Assembly (NCBI GenBank): GCA_014825775.1
Contig: MVAQ01000095.1
Span: forward strand, 1-64,000
Length of the DNA: 64,000 bases
Source of the DNA: Krasilnikovozyma curviuscula
Taxonomy: Eukaryota; Basidiomycota; Tremellomycetes; Cystofilobasidiales; Mrakiaceae
Direction: 5' to 3'
Below the pieces are notes generated by a model, which ran no database searches, was not told where the DNA came from, and worked only from the letters and a program-made list of their open reading frames with translations. A program made the translations under genes and the position numbers. Shown in pieces: positions 11,298 through 24,092 of this stretch (position 1 is its first letter; each line of letters opens with the position of its first letter).

Positions 11298-13792
11298 TTA
11301 GAATACGATGACAGACAGGCCGGCGACGGCTAACAGCAGAGCAGCAGACGCTGACATCTTGAACCCAGAGCTTGGCTTGCTCGTTGCTGATGCTGAGGCG
11401 GACGCAGAGGCAGAAGCTGACGCTGAGCCAGAAGATGATGATGCGGCAGTTGATTGGTTCTAGCGCAACAGTGAGCTTGAAGTGAGATGGGGACGTTCGA
11501 TCACTGATGGTGTTAAGATAGGACATACCACTGTACCTCCTAACGGGGAGTCAACGAGACAGGTTGGGAACGAAAGTCCTTTGCTGGTCAGGTTGCCGTT
11601 GAACTATGTTTCGACAAAGACACTAAGTTAGCCTAAAATGAAGTTCAGATTTATGAAAAAGGACTGCGATACTTACAAGACCCCCTATTAAGCAAGCGCA
11701 ATAAAATAAGCACATTGTGAGTAAGTCTTATCATCTCAACTGTCGCTTGCGCGCGCTCTCCCTCGCCGCGCTTCACTCCGAACATTCATCATGGTTCCTA
11801 GACGACTCACAGTATGGTTCAACGCCACCGTAAATAGATTTCCAGGCTTCGTCTTGGAATTCAAAGAAAAAGTAACTTGTGTTCTGGTTGGCTCGGCAGA
11901 CGAAGTCGTCGATGAATAGTCTGTTCAAGAAACAAGAATCAGTTCTGTCGTAAAGTCGCAGAAGAGAGATCCCCCCTTCTCCATCCTTCCAGATAACCAG
12001 ATACAGCCTCGTGCACTGGTCATGAACGACATAAGCAGGAGGTAATAGCCAAAAAGACTCACTGCAAGTTTGCCACAGATGCAGCAGCGTTGGCTCCATT
12101 AACAGCTTCAGATGCATTCATGCTGGCAGTTGGCCATCCGGTCTCAGCAATAAACATCTGTGGGTTGTTTGGAGCTGTCGCACAAACATCGAGATCAAAG
12201 TCCTCCTGTACACTCGAACAACCGCGTCAGTTATTGTACATCTCATCATAGCCTAGAAACTGTATTCACTCACGTAGAAGTTGAAAGTCCAGGCTGATGC
12301 ATCAGCGATTGGAGTGGAACCGAACCAACTGTACAATCAATTGAACAGGTTTAGCAACAGACGCTCAGTAACTCATTGAGGACAAGTTCCTCTCGAACCA
12401 TAGCAGAACTCCACTTACGGGTGGACGTTTGCCATGTAGTAATCAATCCTGCAAAGCGGTAAATGAACGCTCGTCAGAGTGAGAAAGAAGGGGAGAGAAC
12501 GCAGAAGATAGAACTACGCATGACACTTACCCAGCGCAAAGTTGCTCGGTCACTGCAGAGCCAGCATCAGACGTGCCGATTGGGATATGCTTGTCAAGAT
12601 TCAAAGCCTTGATAGTGGTGTTGGCTTGTTGAATGTACGAGAGAAGCTTGGTACGCGCAGCAACTAGGAGGAAGGTGAGTTGTGAAAGGGTTATGAGGTG
12701 TCAATCACTCGGGAACCGTGATAATTGAACAGCTCTACTCACCTCCGTTAGCATCAGTTGGAGTCCCGCTGTCTCCGTAACTGTTGAGCAGGAACTCGTT
12801 TCCAATAGTGATACCAGCGACTGAGATATGAAGATTGATCAGTTCTCCACTGCCAGCCGACATGAAACAGAAGTAGTAGTTAAAAACTTTACCGTTCTTG
12901 GTACCATATGTCTTGAGAGCACTGGATATGAGATCCATTTGTCTTTGGTAGACGGTATCAGTTCTGGAACGATCGAGGACAATAGATGTTAGTACTCGAA
13001 TTGGTAGCGTGCGATGGCTGCAGTAGACTAACCCATCGATGTAGACAGCCAACCAGACTGAGAGATCGAGGTTTTGGCTTTGGATAGCTTCCAGGACCAG
13101 AGCTGATTGGTTACAGTCAGCGCCACTAGATGAGTTAACGCGTATGTAGAAGGGTTAGTAACCGGATGTGACGACAGTGCTTTGGATGTAGTGACTGACT
13201 AGAGACGCAATCTAGGAGTGAGTTGAGCAGCAATAGCGAGATCAGCATTGACAGCCGCCTGGGTAGCTAAGACCGTAGCAATGTCGTGGCGCGTTGTCGG
13301 ATAAAAAAAATCAACAGTTGAAACGACTGGATGACACGATCCGAAAAAAAAAATGACAGAGTCAAGAAGTAAACGAACCTGTACACGTTGGAAGGATCAC
13401 TCCATTCGCTTCGTATGCAATTCCCCAGAAGGAGCTGGGTTTGGGTAGGAAAGAAAGCCAAGCGAATGCCAATGTTGGACGAGATACAGCAGCAAGGGAC
13501 AAAAATCAGTCGAAGTTCTTTGACAGACAAACAGTAGCCTTCTCTTAACAAAACAGCTTCTGGTTCGAAGTGGATTGCAGTATTGCTAGTGCGAGGCGCC
13601 TCTGCCCCATGTCCGTCTCCTCTGCCCACCAAGCAGTCCCCCCTTTCCATTCGTCGAGCAACTTTACCTGAATGCGGAGCAAGATCGGACCTGATGAAAT
13701 CAAAGGGCTCACCGGTGCAAAGATGGGTCGAGAGCTGCATTAACCCCAGTCAGGCCTGCGGCCAGCAGCATGATTCCAGCGGAGAGCTTCAT
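11298..13792 (-). CDS. GPI-anchored glycoside hydrolase family 17 (beta-1,3-glucanase / glucanosyltransferase)
   Basis: Fourteen exons (13713..13792, 13379..13434, 13200..13266, 13033..13125, 12893..12963, 12743..12820, 12531..12663, 12419..12448, 12274..12328, 12063..12205, 11811..11920, 11677..11684, 11529..11603, 11298..11459) give 386 residues. A signal peptide (MKLSAGIMLLAAGLTGVNA) leads into the GH17 barrel: SFWGIAYEA, RLRLYGADCNQ, VAGITIGNEF (acid/base Glu131), GIDYYMANVHPWFG, FIAETGWPTAS (nucleophile Glu242), FFFEFQDEAW and PYWGLF. A Ser/Ala-rich linker and hydrophobic end (SASAALLLAVAGLSVIVF) form a GPI signal. The enzyme should act on cell-wall beta-1,3-glucan at the surface. Exon 12 is only 8 nt and supplies the WGL of the conserved motif. 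Confidence 0.93.
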
Positions 13793-15343
13793 AGTATAAA
13801 TAGCTTTGGAGAGCGTTTGTTTTGAGTGGGCTGGTGAGAGCTGAAAGGGAAACAAATGCTATTTGAGTTGTGCCTTCAGTGTATCGAAAACCCCAAGAAG
13901 TTTGCAAGAGATTGAGTGACACCCTTGATTAAGGATGTGTAGCGTAGCACTGCTTCCCACTCGTTTCAAAATCGCCGTCGCCACGTCCCGTATCATCACG
14001 TTACGTTCAAAGATGCGATCTTGGTACAAGCAGTAAATACAACAGGGAGACATTGGTTTGTGAAAGAAGAAAAAATCATTAATTCGTCAAGAACAGAGAT
14101 TTACTCTCCAATGATACAGGCTTCAACATCCACTCTATTCTCTACGCAACAGCATCAAAATCGAAGTCCTCGATAGCATTTTCATTGCACACTTACATAT
14201 CAACCTGGTCTTGATGCCCATGCGAAGCTCAATCTCGACTGCTCTGTGTACTCGGCAAGGAGACATTCGCTAATGTTGATGTCCAAATCGGTGCTTTCCA
14301 TTCAAACTATCACTGGAGCGCTTTTGGATTGTCAAATCAATACGTGCTCAATGTAGAGCTGGCTATTATCTCCCAGACTAACTGCAAGGTGATTTCACCG
14401 ACTGCCCTGTATATTTTTTATTAAACTAGGTCCAAGTACTGACAATCTTTCTGGCTACTTGGTTCGTGAACAAAGACTCTCAATGTCACTACCCATTTGC
14501 TACTGTTCTCCAGGTTTTGGAGGATCTACTAGCTTATGCGACTTCAATAAGAAGTGTATCTATTTCTCGTCGCCATGCCTGGGCCATCACCGCCGACGTC
14601 TGTCACCGTTCATTTTAGTATACGGCGGCGCAAACTTCATTACATCTGTTGGATGCTGTCTATGAGTATGAGGTTGCTACCCATTTGTTAAATCCTGGGT
14701 TTCCCTCATGCTAATCTTCTATACACATCTACCTAGATGGTGAATGTCCTGATCCCTCCCAGGCTAACAGGGCGTTGATCGCAATTTTTTCCCTGGGATC
14801 GCTCCAGCAATGTGTAACCTTCGTTTCTGCAATGTCGAAGTATGCTTCTAGGATGGCTTCTGATCAAGACTAGCGCTGAATGCAATTTGTGTTCTTCTCA
14901 TGGATTAGCTGGTGTCAAGTCTCGTTCCCTACTTGGGGTGGAGCTCATTTAAGCACACAAACTCATTAACCATTTGGTCCTTCTGCTGTTCGTTGAAGGA
15001 TACAGAACGACTGATTGGTATCTATCCATTGCGCCGAGATGTGCTGTCGTCGCTCCCACCAAGGTCTTCATCTTCTTCTACTATTCCCTTTTCCATTCAC
15101 TCTTCTTCCTCGGGACCTTTTTTTTGTATCAATTACTTCAGTGAATGAGGCAAATCGCCTGGAAAGATTCCGTTGGATAAAAAGTTTCTTCGCGCTGGGT
15201 GTTGTCCCTGCAACCTCTTTCCCCTTCCAACCAGCGTCCATCCCATACTCAAACACAAGGTTTACACCATCTCAAATAATACTGACTTCCCTAGGACCAG
15301 TGCAGGGCCTTCTTGTGGTAGTTGGATACTGGGACAGAGCAGC
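13793..15343. promoter_or_regulatory. Long divergent intergenic region (GH17 / Rua1-type regulator)
   Basis: About 1.55 kb separate the two divergent start codons, one of the longest gaps in the window. Several C/T-rich tracts (15060-15120) resemble basidiomycete 5' leaders. No ORF with motif or splice support was found. The frame of the downstream gene is open back to 15173 without a needed splice, so a longer N terminus or 5' UTR introns are possible. Confidence 0.45.
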
Positions 15344-18218
15344 ATGACCAGCTTTGGTTTCCCTCTGGATACCCCAGATTCTCATCAATGGAATCCCCTC
15401 GGATACTATCCAGCTTCAAAAAATCATGTTGTAAGTCTTTGTATCTACTACCCACTTCATCCATCTTGTATTCGGAACATAACCATGACTGCTGCGAGCA
15501 GGTGGTCGGAGAAGAAGGCGGGCCCACAGCAGCTCAGTTTCAGGAAGAAGCGACAAGTCGAATGGCGCTTGACGGCCATCGAAATCCATTCTCACCGTCG
15601 TTCATCCCTTCTCCCCCCTATGGACCCCATCCACTACCTATGGGTCATATTGGAGGCAGTGAAATGGGTTCTGTCAGAGACGTAGGAGACAACATCGGTC
15701 ACGCAATTGACTGGGATGTTGTGAGTGTCTACGACTTTTCCTTTCTCGCACCTTTTTTCAGTCTCTCCTTCCTCTCTTTTGAGAACATTGTTGATTTTGT
15801 ATTGTTATTCGACAGAGACTTAATGGGGACCTCACCAAGAGTTTTGATTATTCGTCAGGTGGTTCATATCGTTCTGCGTTCTTCGCAGATAGCTTCTCGA
15901 CGGGCGCTACCCCTCTCGTTCCCTCTTCACCACTTGCATCTCACATCCCTCTTCTCTCCCCTATGAAGCATTTCTCTCCTTCCAGTAGTCCCGGCTTCCA
16001 TATCCAATTCCAGAGTTCAACCGTCGACGCAGCATCCTCATTCGTTCTGTCTTCACCAGCTCGAAAAACGTATCCAACATTGAATTTCTCCTCTCCAGTA
16101 CCCACAGCCATTCCATATACTCCGATCACTGGAGAAAGTCGAAACACCCTGATCGCTGACCCTACACCCGCTGCATCATCAGGGTCAAAAACATCAGTGT
16201 CCACATCGCTCTCGCGACTGTCATTTCCTCTGTCTTCTTCTCCTTTACCCCCATCCGCACAAGAATCCAATGATTCACAATTCACTGATCAGGAAAAAGA
16301 AATAGCGATGCTCTTATACGACCTCAGTGGTGGCCCAAAGCGAAACTTCACCAGCAGGCTGCTCGCCCAGAGAGATGCTTTGGTGCACAAATTAGAGACC
16401 GGTCCACCTGAAGGACCGTCAGGTAACATTGTTCCTTTGGGTGCCTATACTAGCCTTCCAATCCCACAAGTGGAGCTTCAAGCTCTCGGCAGGACGCCCT
16501 CTCTAGGTCCACTCGCCGTTGTCATCTTCAAAGATAACAGAAAGTCTAACGGCCAAGCTCTCATTCCGGGTCGCTTTCGTCCTCCCTCTCCCTCCAAAGT
16601 TACATTCTCCAGTCAAGGAAGGAACCCTGCCCATCCAACATCGCGCTCACCAGTCGAATATGTCGACCTTGATAGACACATCGCTCTGGGCGGACGATCA
16701 ATCAGTCGTAGTCCGCCTTCTGTCTTGCACAAAAGGGAGACCACCAGCTCAGTTAGTTCCCTGTCTAATGCGCCTGAGTCTCCGTCACCAATCCGTGCTC
16801 AGGCCTCGTTCACACCACGAAACAATCAGATCAGTGTTGAAGATGACGGACCAGGAGACACTGCTGTTAAGAAAACTCAGCCACGGGCAGGAAGCAGTAA
16901 AAGGGATTACCAGAAGGCAGATGCTGAGGAGGATGAAGATAACAGATCAGGATCCGCAACTTCACCTGCTGTCATGAAACGTCCACGCATCACCCCCACC
17001 CACGACAACAAGAGAGCGAACAACGCAAAGGCATCTCCAAACACGAATAGACGATTCAGAGGCGACAGTGTGATCTCAGAATCTGCTTCTAGTCTTTCTG
17101 ACCTCACTGAAACGGACGGCACTGTTTCAGATTATGAGGAAGCATACCACTCGCCGAAGAAGACCAGAGGAAACGGAACTCATGCAGCTAAGTCACTAGG
17201 GATTCCCAAAATTCACGTCGTTGGAGAGCCTCTTCCAAACCCTAAGAGCACCTTCACTCGTCTCTTTGTCAAATGTGAGCAGTCTCAACCCTGCTCAGTG
17301 TTCAGTTTCGACGTCTGACGCGGTTGTCTGCTCAGTCCAAGTATGTTCGCTTATCTCGTCTGAGCTGAAAGATATCCTGCCAAGCAACAGTGGTGCAAGA
17401 TCAAAGTGCGTGTTTCATTATTTTCTGGAACTTTTGCCGCCTACTACTTTTCTTCGGTGTTTCCCTATTAGGACTGGAAAGGACAACGAATTCAAAGATC
17501 CACCGTTCGGTCCGCTCGACTTGTACAACTTCAGAGAGAGCAAAGGATGTGGAGACAAGAAGCAGGCAGTGTGTCACATCTGCGCCGAAGATGGAACGAC
17601 CGTCTGGAAAGCTACCAAGGTGAGATCTCAACTGCTCCGGTCCTTACGATCTTGCGCTGACTTGACTCCCTCCCCTTATCAAAGCAAACTGGTTATGGCT
17701 ATCATATGAGGAACGACCATGGTATCAGTGCAAAAACTGGTCTGCCTATGTCGTAAGCGAAACTAGCTGATGGTAAACATGTCAACCTCCTGCTCATGTC
17801 GATATCTTACTACAGGCGTCCAGTCGAGTACAAAAGAGAAAATGCAACTGGTTTCATCTACGGGAAATGCCATAAATGTGATCTGTGGGCGTTGATGGAA
17901 AGAGAGAAGGTGAGTGCTGGCAACGTAACACTACTAAGACATGCTGTCTGATCGACGATTCAATTCCAACAGCCACGCAAAGTTAGAGAAATACTTTGGT
18001 GGGAGCATGCTTATGCATGTCACAAAGGTGATCGAAATCCTGATGAAGATGACGACATCGTGAGTTGCTCATTAGTGTACCATCTTTTCTTTGGAAAGTG
18101 ATTACCTGCATTCTTTCGTTTTTAGTGGGTTCACAACGCTCTCTACAGCAGTATTTCAACTTATCTCAATCAACACAAGGATCCAAATGAGAAGTGGATC
18201 ATGCCTCCTCAAGCCTAA
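15344..18218 (+). CDS. Transcription regulator with Rua1-type C-terminal zinc domain
   Basis: Nine exons (15344..15430, 15502..15720, 15816..17274, 17336..17405, 17472..17619, 17685..17752, 17816..17909, 17973..18059, 18126..18218) give 774 residues. Residues 1-580 are Ser/Pro-rich and disordered, with KRPR-type basic patches and an acidic DAEEDEDNR segment. The C-terminal region carries paired zinc-ligand sets: CHIC...YHMRNDH (C2H2-like), then GKCHKCDLW ... WWEHAYACH. This pattern matches the domain at the C terminus of Rua1, the zinc-finger activator of glycolipid synthesis in Ustilago; other members control unrelated processes, so the target here is unknown. No biosynthetic cluster lies next to it. 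ATG at 15344 is chosen as the first ATG before conserved-looking sequence, but the true start may be further upstream. Confidence 0.82.
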
Positions 18219-18581
18219 TACAAAAACAATCACTACGCTCCCAGAAATGTTGCCAATGCTTGCTGCTGCTGATCCATCAACCCCCTTTATCCACCAATAC
18301 AGCTAATAATCAGCTGCTTTCCTGTCTTAATATGCGTCTTTCCTTCCTTGCATGCTCATTTTACTCAATGCTACCTGCGCCGTGGTTATCGTGCATGCTT
18401 TTTTCAGCTTGCGTAGCTGTCTGCGATGATCAAAGGACTTGCCGAGGAGACCCAACATGTAAATACTATTCTGCTTGTCTGTTTGAAACCGATGTGTCCT
18501 TTTCATTGCTGTCTCTTCAGAAAACAAAATCGCCAATCTAGAGTGGAATTAGTTCGTAATGTTACTTTCAATGTTATGGTT
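18219..18581. other. Convergent 3' flank between regulator and EF-G1
   Basis: About 360 bp between two stop codons contain 3' UTR sequence only. Small ORFs on both strands (18194-18541) overlap each other and show no motif. Confidence 0.55.
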
Positions 18582-21500
18582 CTATTTCTTCTCTAAGGAC
18601 GCTCTGTAAGCTGCCACCAGCTCTTCCTGGACATTTCTCAACACTGGTTCATATCTGGTAAACTCCATGCTGAATTCACCTAAAGAGCGACAATCAAACA
18701 AACGGAAACGGATTCAGTTGACGCTGACGTGCGAATAACAGGAACAGCAACAACAGCGTACCTTTACCCTGAGTTTGAGCTCTCAAGAATGATGAGTAAC
18801 CAAACATGTTGACTAAGCTAACTTCAGCGGTAATGGTGAATTCGTCCTCCCTCGTCTCTGAATCAATGATACTCCCTCGTTTACCAGTGATACCACCCAA
18901 CACAGCACCCTGAAACTCCACTGGAGCAACAACATCAACCGTCATGATTGGCTCAAGAATGATGGGATCAGCTTCGTTGATACCTTCCATCACGGAAGTG
19001 ATGGCACAAGACTTGAACGCAAATTCGGAGGAGTCGACGGCGTGGTAAGCCCCGTCCTCCAAGACGTAACGAATCCCCTTCATAGGTGAACCAGTGAGAG
19101 GTCCCTTCAAGAGCGTTTCAAAGAAACCCTGAGTGTTAAAGAATCGAATGTGTCAGTTAAAATATACACTTAGGAACATTGACCACACTGACCTTTTCAA
19201 CGGCAGGAATGTAATTAGATGGGATGTTTCCACCGACGACACGAGATTCAAATTCGGTATCAGAGTTAAGCTCTGGATCGAACTCCATTGGCTCAACGAA
19301 TCCCTGAACCTTAGCATATTGGCCAGAACCACCAGTTTGTTTCTTGAGCTGGGTGTCGAAGTAGGCCTTTTGACTGATTGTTTCTCTGTAGGTAACTTTG
19401 GGTCGACCGGTTTCACAGACTACACCATATTCCCTCTTGAGACGTTCGACGTAAATTTCGAGGTGAAGTTCTCCCATTCCGGACAAGATGGTCTGTTACA
19501 GATGCACCCCATCAGACCCAGTTGCAGAAACATCCACGGTTTTCAAACTCAAGCTCACCTCTTTACTCTCTTGGTCAACATGGACTCGGAAAGTTGGATC
19601 CTCCTTTTGGAATCTACTCAGAGCCTTAGAAAGATTGGTTGTCTCCTTCTCAATTTTGAGTGAAAGCGAAACGACAGGCTCCGGAACAAACATGGAGGTC
19701 TATTCGCAAACGCGCTCAGATATTGACCTACAGATGGAGAACTTGAAAGAGCTGGACTCACCATCGACCAACCGCCGCTACCGCCAGTCTTGGGATCTGT
19801 TCCAAACTTGCCGTCACCAAAGGTGTCGCCAGAAGCACAATCGACACCAAACACAGCACAAATTTCACCACTTTGGATCTCCTCCACATCTTCCATGTCA
19901 TTGGAGTGCATCCTTACCAATCGAGGGACCTTGACCTTCTTCTCTGTTCTAGCGTTGTGAATCAATTGTCCCTTTCTGATGGTGCCTTGGTAAACTCTCA
20001 TGTATGTCAGCTGACCGAATTTGGCTTCTTCCAATTTAAAGGCCAAAGCAAGGAAAGGAGCATCTGAGGATGGAACCAACGGAATTTTGGGTGCGTTGGA
20101 CGGTAAAGCAGTATCAATTGCTTCAGCGGGGACTTCGCTGGGATCAGGCAGGTAGGAAATGACGCCGTCGAGCAAGGACTGGATACCAGTATTTTTAATG
20201 GCTGACCCGAACATGACTGGAGTGAAGGCGCAAGTGATTGTTGATCGTCGAACAGCAGCGGCAATGTCGATGGGGGTGATGGGTTGTTCGTCCAAAAAGA
20301 GATCTGAGATGGTTTCGTCAACTTCAGCAAGTTGTTCAATGAGTTCAGCCTTCTTTTCTTCACAAAGAGCGAGCAGCTCTTCAGGGATGTCACGCTCGAC
20401 CACAGAAGTACTGGGGATGAGAAAAAAATGTCAGCATTTAGCGCTTGATTCAATATGTGACCTAGTTGAAACACTCACCCGTTCTCTCCTTCGAAGTAGA
20501 CTGCCTTCCATCTGATCAGATCAACATTTCCAACGTAGTTCTTCTCAGATCCGATTGGTACCTGGATAGCAGCGCAAGTCTTCTTCAGCTTCGTGCGTAG
20601 TTGATGGATGACCTTCCATGGATTCGCGCCAGCACTGCCAAGTACCATCAATAAAAAAAGGTAAGAACTAACTCAAGAGAGGAAGTATTGCGCAACTTCA
20701 GTGACTTACCGATCCATTTTGTTGATGAAAGAAATTCTTGGGACGTTGTATCTCTTCATCTGACGATCAACGGTGATGGTCTGTGATTGGACACCCGCAA
20801 CTGAACAGAGAACCAACACAGCACCATCTAGAACTCTCAGAGCTCTCTCGACTTCGATGGTGAAATCAACGTGACCTGAAACGATGCGAAAAAGATGAGG
20901 GAGGTTAGATCTCATCCAACAACTTGGAAAGTAATCGGATTGATACTCGCCAGGGGTATCGATGATATTGATTTTATAGTTTTCTTTTCCTTCCTGAGCG
21001 TCACCGACCACACCAGCTTCCTCAGTCAATCCAACTCCGGGGGGTCTAGAATCCCAATCACAATACGTCGCCGCACTCTGAATGGTAATACCCTTTTCCC
21101 TCTCCAATTCCATAGAATCCATCTTGGCACCAACACCGTCTTTACCACGCACTTCATGAATAGCTTTAATTCGGTTTGTGTAGAAGAGGACTCGTTCGGT
21201 TAGGGTTGTTTTTCCGGAGTCGATATGTGCTGAACTGAAAAAGCGAGAAGTGTTGACGATTTTAGGAATAGCGAGGGACAGTTCGATCAAATAGAGCACA
21301 GTGAGTTGGGATAGGTGATAATGAAGGAAGGGAAACGGCGATAGAAATCCACAGAGCGGAGAAGCGACCAGCAAAGGAAAAAGGAATAATTTCGTCAGAA
21401 GCTGTACCAGCTACCCCAGCTAGATCGGAGTGAACGTTCTAATCTCAAAAACTTACATTCCGATGTTCCTCTGCCTCGTTAGACGAAATCGATCATCCTC

Positions 21501-21776
21501 CTTCAGCGTTGGGAGCGTCCTCGTTGGCCAGACGGGCTCTGCTTCGCCTTCCTCGGCGGCCTGAGTAGCATAGCTTCTGCAGCTAATACGAGAACTGCCC
21601 TGTATCGATGATACCGCGGCGAAAGAACTGAATTTTGGTGCTGAAGGAAAGACGAAACGTTGCATTCGAACGAGCGACGCTGGATTTCTGCTTGAAAATG
21701 AGCTACAGCTGCTGGAACTGATTCTGGCCGATGTTGAAGATGCTCTCCGGCATACCAGTCGAGCTGATGAGCTCAT
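18582..21776 (-). CDS. MEF1: Mitochondrial translation elongation factor G1
   Basis: Nine exons (21457..21776, 20951..21234, 20710..20875, 20479..20634, 19762..20410, 19559..19699, 19193..19492, 18762..19128, 18582..18679) encode 826 residues. The protein is the GTPase that translocates the mitochondrial ribosome. A long Ser/Arg-rich presequence (about 100 residues) precedes [15 protein letters not shown] (P-loop, residues 103-117), [13 protein letters not shown] (switch I), IIDTPGHVDFT (G3), FINKMDR (G4), then EF-G domains II-V including [27 protein letters not shown] and [19 protein letters not shown]. The intron after DTPG begins GC rather than GT (20950) and is 75 nt with no in-frame stop. 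Length exceeds yeast MEF1 (about 760), largely because of the presequence. Confidence 0.95.
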
Positions 21777-22948
21777 CTTGAGATTTGAAAAGGATACTGG
21801 TTAGTCTTTCAGAATTTAATTCTCTGTTGCTTTTTTTTTCCCTCGTCTCAGCGTTGGTGGGCCAATTTCAGAAGATTTTTCTGAGAGAAGAGGGACACTC
21901 AAGGATACCAGTTTTGGTGAGCTATAGATGTAGGAGCTGATTCTGAAGCTAATGCAAAAAAGGGCTCAATGGAGCTTGTCACCGTGCAGCGGCTGAAACG
22001 GTTTCTCGAATGATGACAAACCTTCATTCTTGCACCTCTATCTAGAGAATTCAGTTCACTTACTCTTTGCTTGTCGCCTTTTGTGATTCAGAAGTATCAA
22101 TATCATTGCGAGTGATCTCAATTTCTAATGAGTGATGTTGTAATGATTGGCCAAAGTAGTCGACGCAAAAGCCGAAGAAACCATCGCCGGTTCCTAAAGG
22201 GCAATATGAAGGTTGAAACTGCGTACAGGTTTAGTGACTATCGAAGCGAACGAAGATGGGACCCAATGCTAGTACAGAGGCGCTCGTCGTGATAGAGATG
22301 AGTCGATAGTGCGCGATCAGGATCGCAGTTTCGCTTTGTTGATTTTTAATAAATCAAGTGTTCTTCAGTTTCGAATGCTATTCCTTCAGCATCCTTGATC
22401 GACATTTCAATGCCAGAGGTCGCCCTGAACTCCTCTGTTGCATGCTTGACTTCAAAGTGTGAGCAGTGGGGTGTAAAGGGGGAAGAGAGAGAGGGAAGTT
22501 CAACTGTTGAATATGTTACTGAGGAGACGAAAGTAAAATTCGATCTGGGTAATGCTCTATTGTTGGTTTGGATGAAGATAAGCGAGAAAAGTGGGTTGGT
22601 GATGGTGAACTTCATCACTCTGTCTCCCGGCACTTCCTTCGTTCCGACGCTTCTCCACGCCGTCTTCATTGGTCTACTGGTGCTGACCACCTTAGCTGTA
22701 AGAGAACGTCTCGCCTACCTATACCAAAAAAGCACCTGAAAGAAGCATCCTGAGTTATGGGAAGGTGACATTGTACATGACACAACGCCTCTGCGCGTGT
22801 GTAGATCAATTTCACCGAAATAGGTACCAGCGAACGCGTGGGCTGTCCGCTGACCAACACCATCGATCCCAAAAACTCTCAAGGTTACTACTTTGCATAC
22901 CGATATTCCTCACTGTTTACTGATGATCTCCCCTTCAATTTCAGAAAA
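21777..22948. other. Upstream region of EF-G1 and DUF1349 gene with ambiguous ORFs
   Basis: This 1.17 kb lies between divergent start codons. Overlapping open frames of about 110 codons occur on both strands at 22346-22739. The plus frame from ATG near 22410 ends in a hydrophobic stretch (LLHAVFIGLLVLTTLAV), while the minus frame has no motif. GT-AG pairs can be found for the plus frame, but no model is convincing. I cannot assign a gene. Confidence 0.4.
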
Positions 22949-23733
22949 ATGCACTACGTTTCGTTTTCCCCATCTAAAGAGTACCCGTGGTCGTTTCTAC
23001 CTCTCATCCCCACTATTCCCTCTCCTCCAACCCCTCCGGCTCCCACCAACCCTCAAGATCACATCAATGTCTCGTCTGATGGGAAAGTCCTCACAATGGT
23101 CACTACGCCAAAGTCGGACTGGTGGAGGACGACTTGGGAGCATCGAGGAAGTGGTTTGAGCTACGTCCTGCCTGTCGCGGTGAAAGTTGATGAAAAGGTC
23201 CAGCTGGATAGTCATGGTGATGGTGACGGTGGTCTCAAATGTGGAGTTGGGCTGTGGGGAGACTGGGAGATCAACTAGTGCGTCGCTCAGTGCTCACCGT
23301 CACATATGTGGGTCGTCAACGATGTTCTTCTGAATTATTTTTTTACAGCGACCAGGCAGCGTTGATGATCTACCTATCACCAACAATCTGGCTTAAAACA
23401 GGCATCGAATTCACTCAAGGGAAACCGTGGATCTCGGTTGTGGTCAATGATCGCTATTCCGACTGGTCTCTCATTCCCTTCCCAGAAGGATTCCCTACCC
23501 CATCAGCATCAAATCCACTTCGACTGTCAGTTCAAATCATCAACCATCACATGAAGGTCCTCCTTCAACTTCCCAATGGGGAAAAGATGATGATTAGAGA
23601 AAAGCCAGCGTTTGCATTTGATGCGACGAAAGAGGAGATCAAGAGTGGCTGGAAGGTGGGAGTCATGGGATGTAGTCCAACCAGAGAAAATGATGGAGTG
23701 AACGTTGGCTGGGATGGATTCTGGTTGAACTGA
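22949..23733 (+). CDS. DUF1349 (concanavalin-like fold) protein
   Basis: Two exons (22949..23277, 23349..23733) give 237 residues. The pattern fits the DUF1349 family: SSDGKVLTMVTTPKSDWWRT near the N terminus, then central GLWGDWEINYDQAALMIYL, WLKTGIEF...ISVVVNDRYSDWS, and the closing WKVGVMGCSPTR...VNVGWDGFWL. The family adopts a jelly-roll, carbohydrate-binding-like fold; its members have no established enzymatic reaction. No signal peptide is seen, so it is probably cytosolic. The frame is open upstream to 22838, so the N terminus could be longer; the chosen ATG directly precedes HYVSFSPSKEYPWSF. Confidence 0.78.
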
Positions 23734-24092
23734 GAGGGAAAGATGCAGTGATGGTTGCCCCCGCAGTTTGTTTAAGTGGAGTTCTCTGTCAGCGAAGATA
23801 GAGGAAAACTTGTCGATTGCGTCTTTAATAGGTAGAATTTAAAGTGAAATACACTCTGTGATGGTCACAAAGCGATCCGTCGTTTGAGCAAGTTAAGCTT
23901 CAAGAAACTAGTTTTGCGTCTGGTGCAGGTCGCCATCCCTTTTAGGAAAAATACTCTGCTGGGTGCTCCCAGCTCGCTAGAAACAACCAATCCACCCTTT
24001 CCCTTTTCTCAGCCCTATCTGAAACAGAGCTTATCTGTAGGAGAGAGTTGCCATTCCTGACTCGAGCCTTTGTGCCGTCCAAAAAGGCAGAA
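23734..24092. other. Intergenic region upstream of EAF1
   Basis: About 360 bp containing the DUF1349 3' flank and the EAF1 promoter. No TATA box or other element is evident. Confidence 0.5.
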
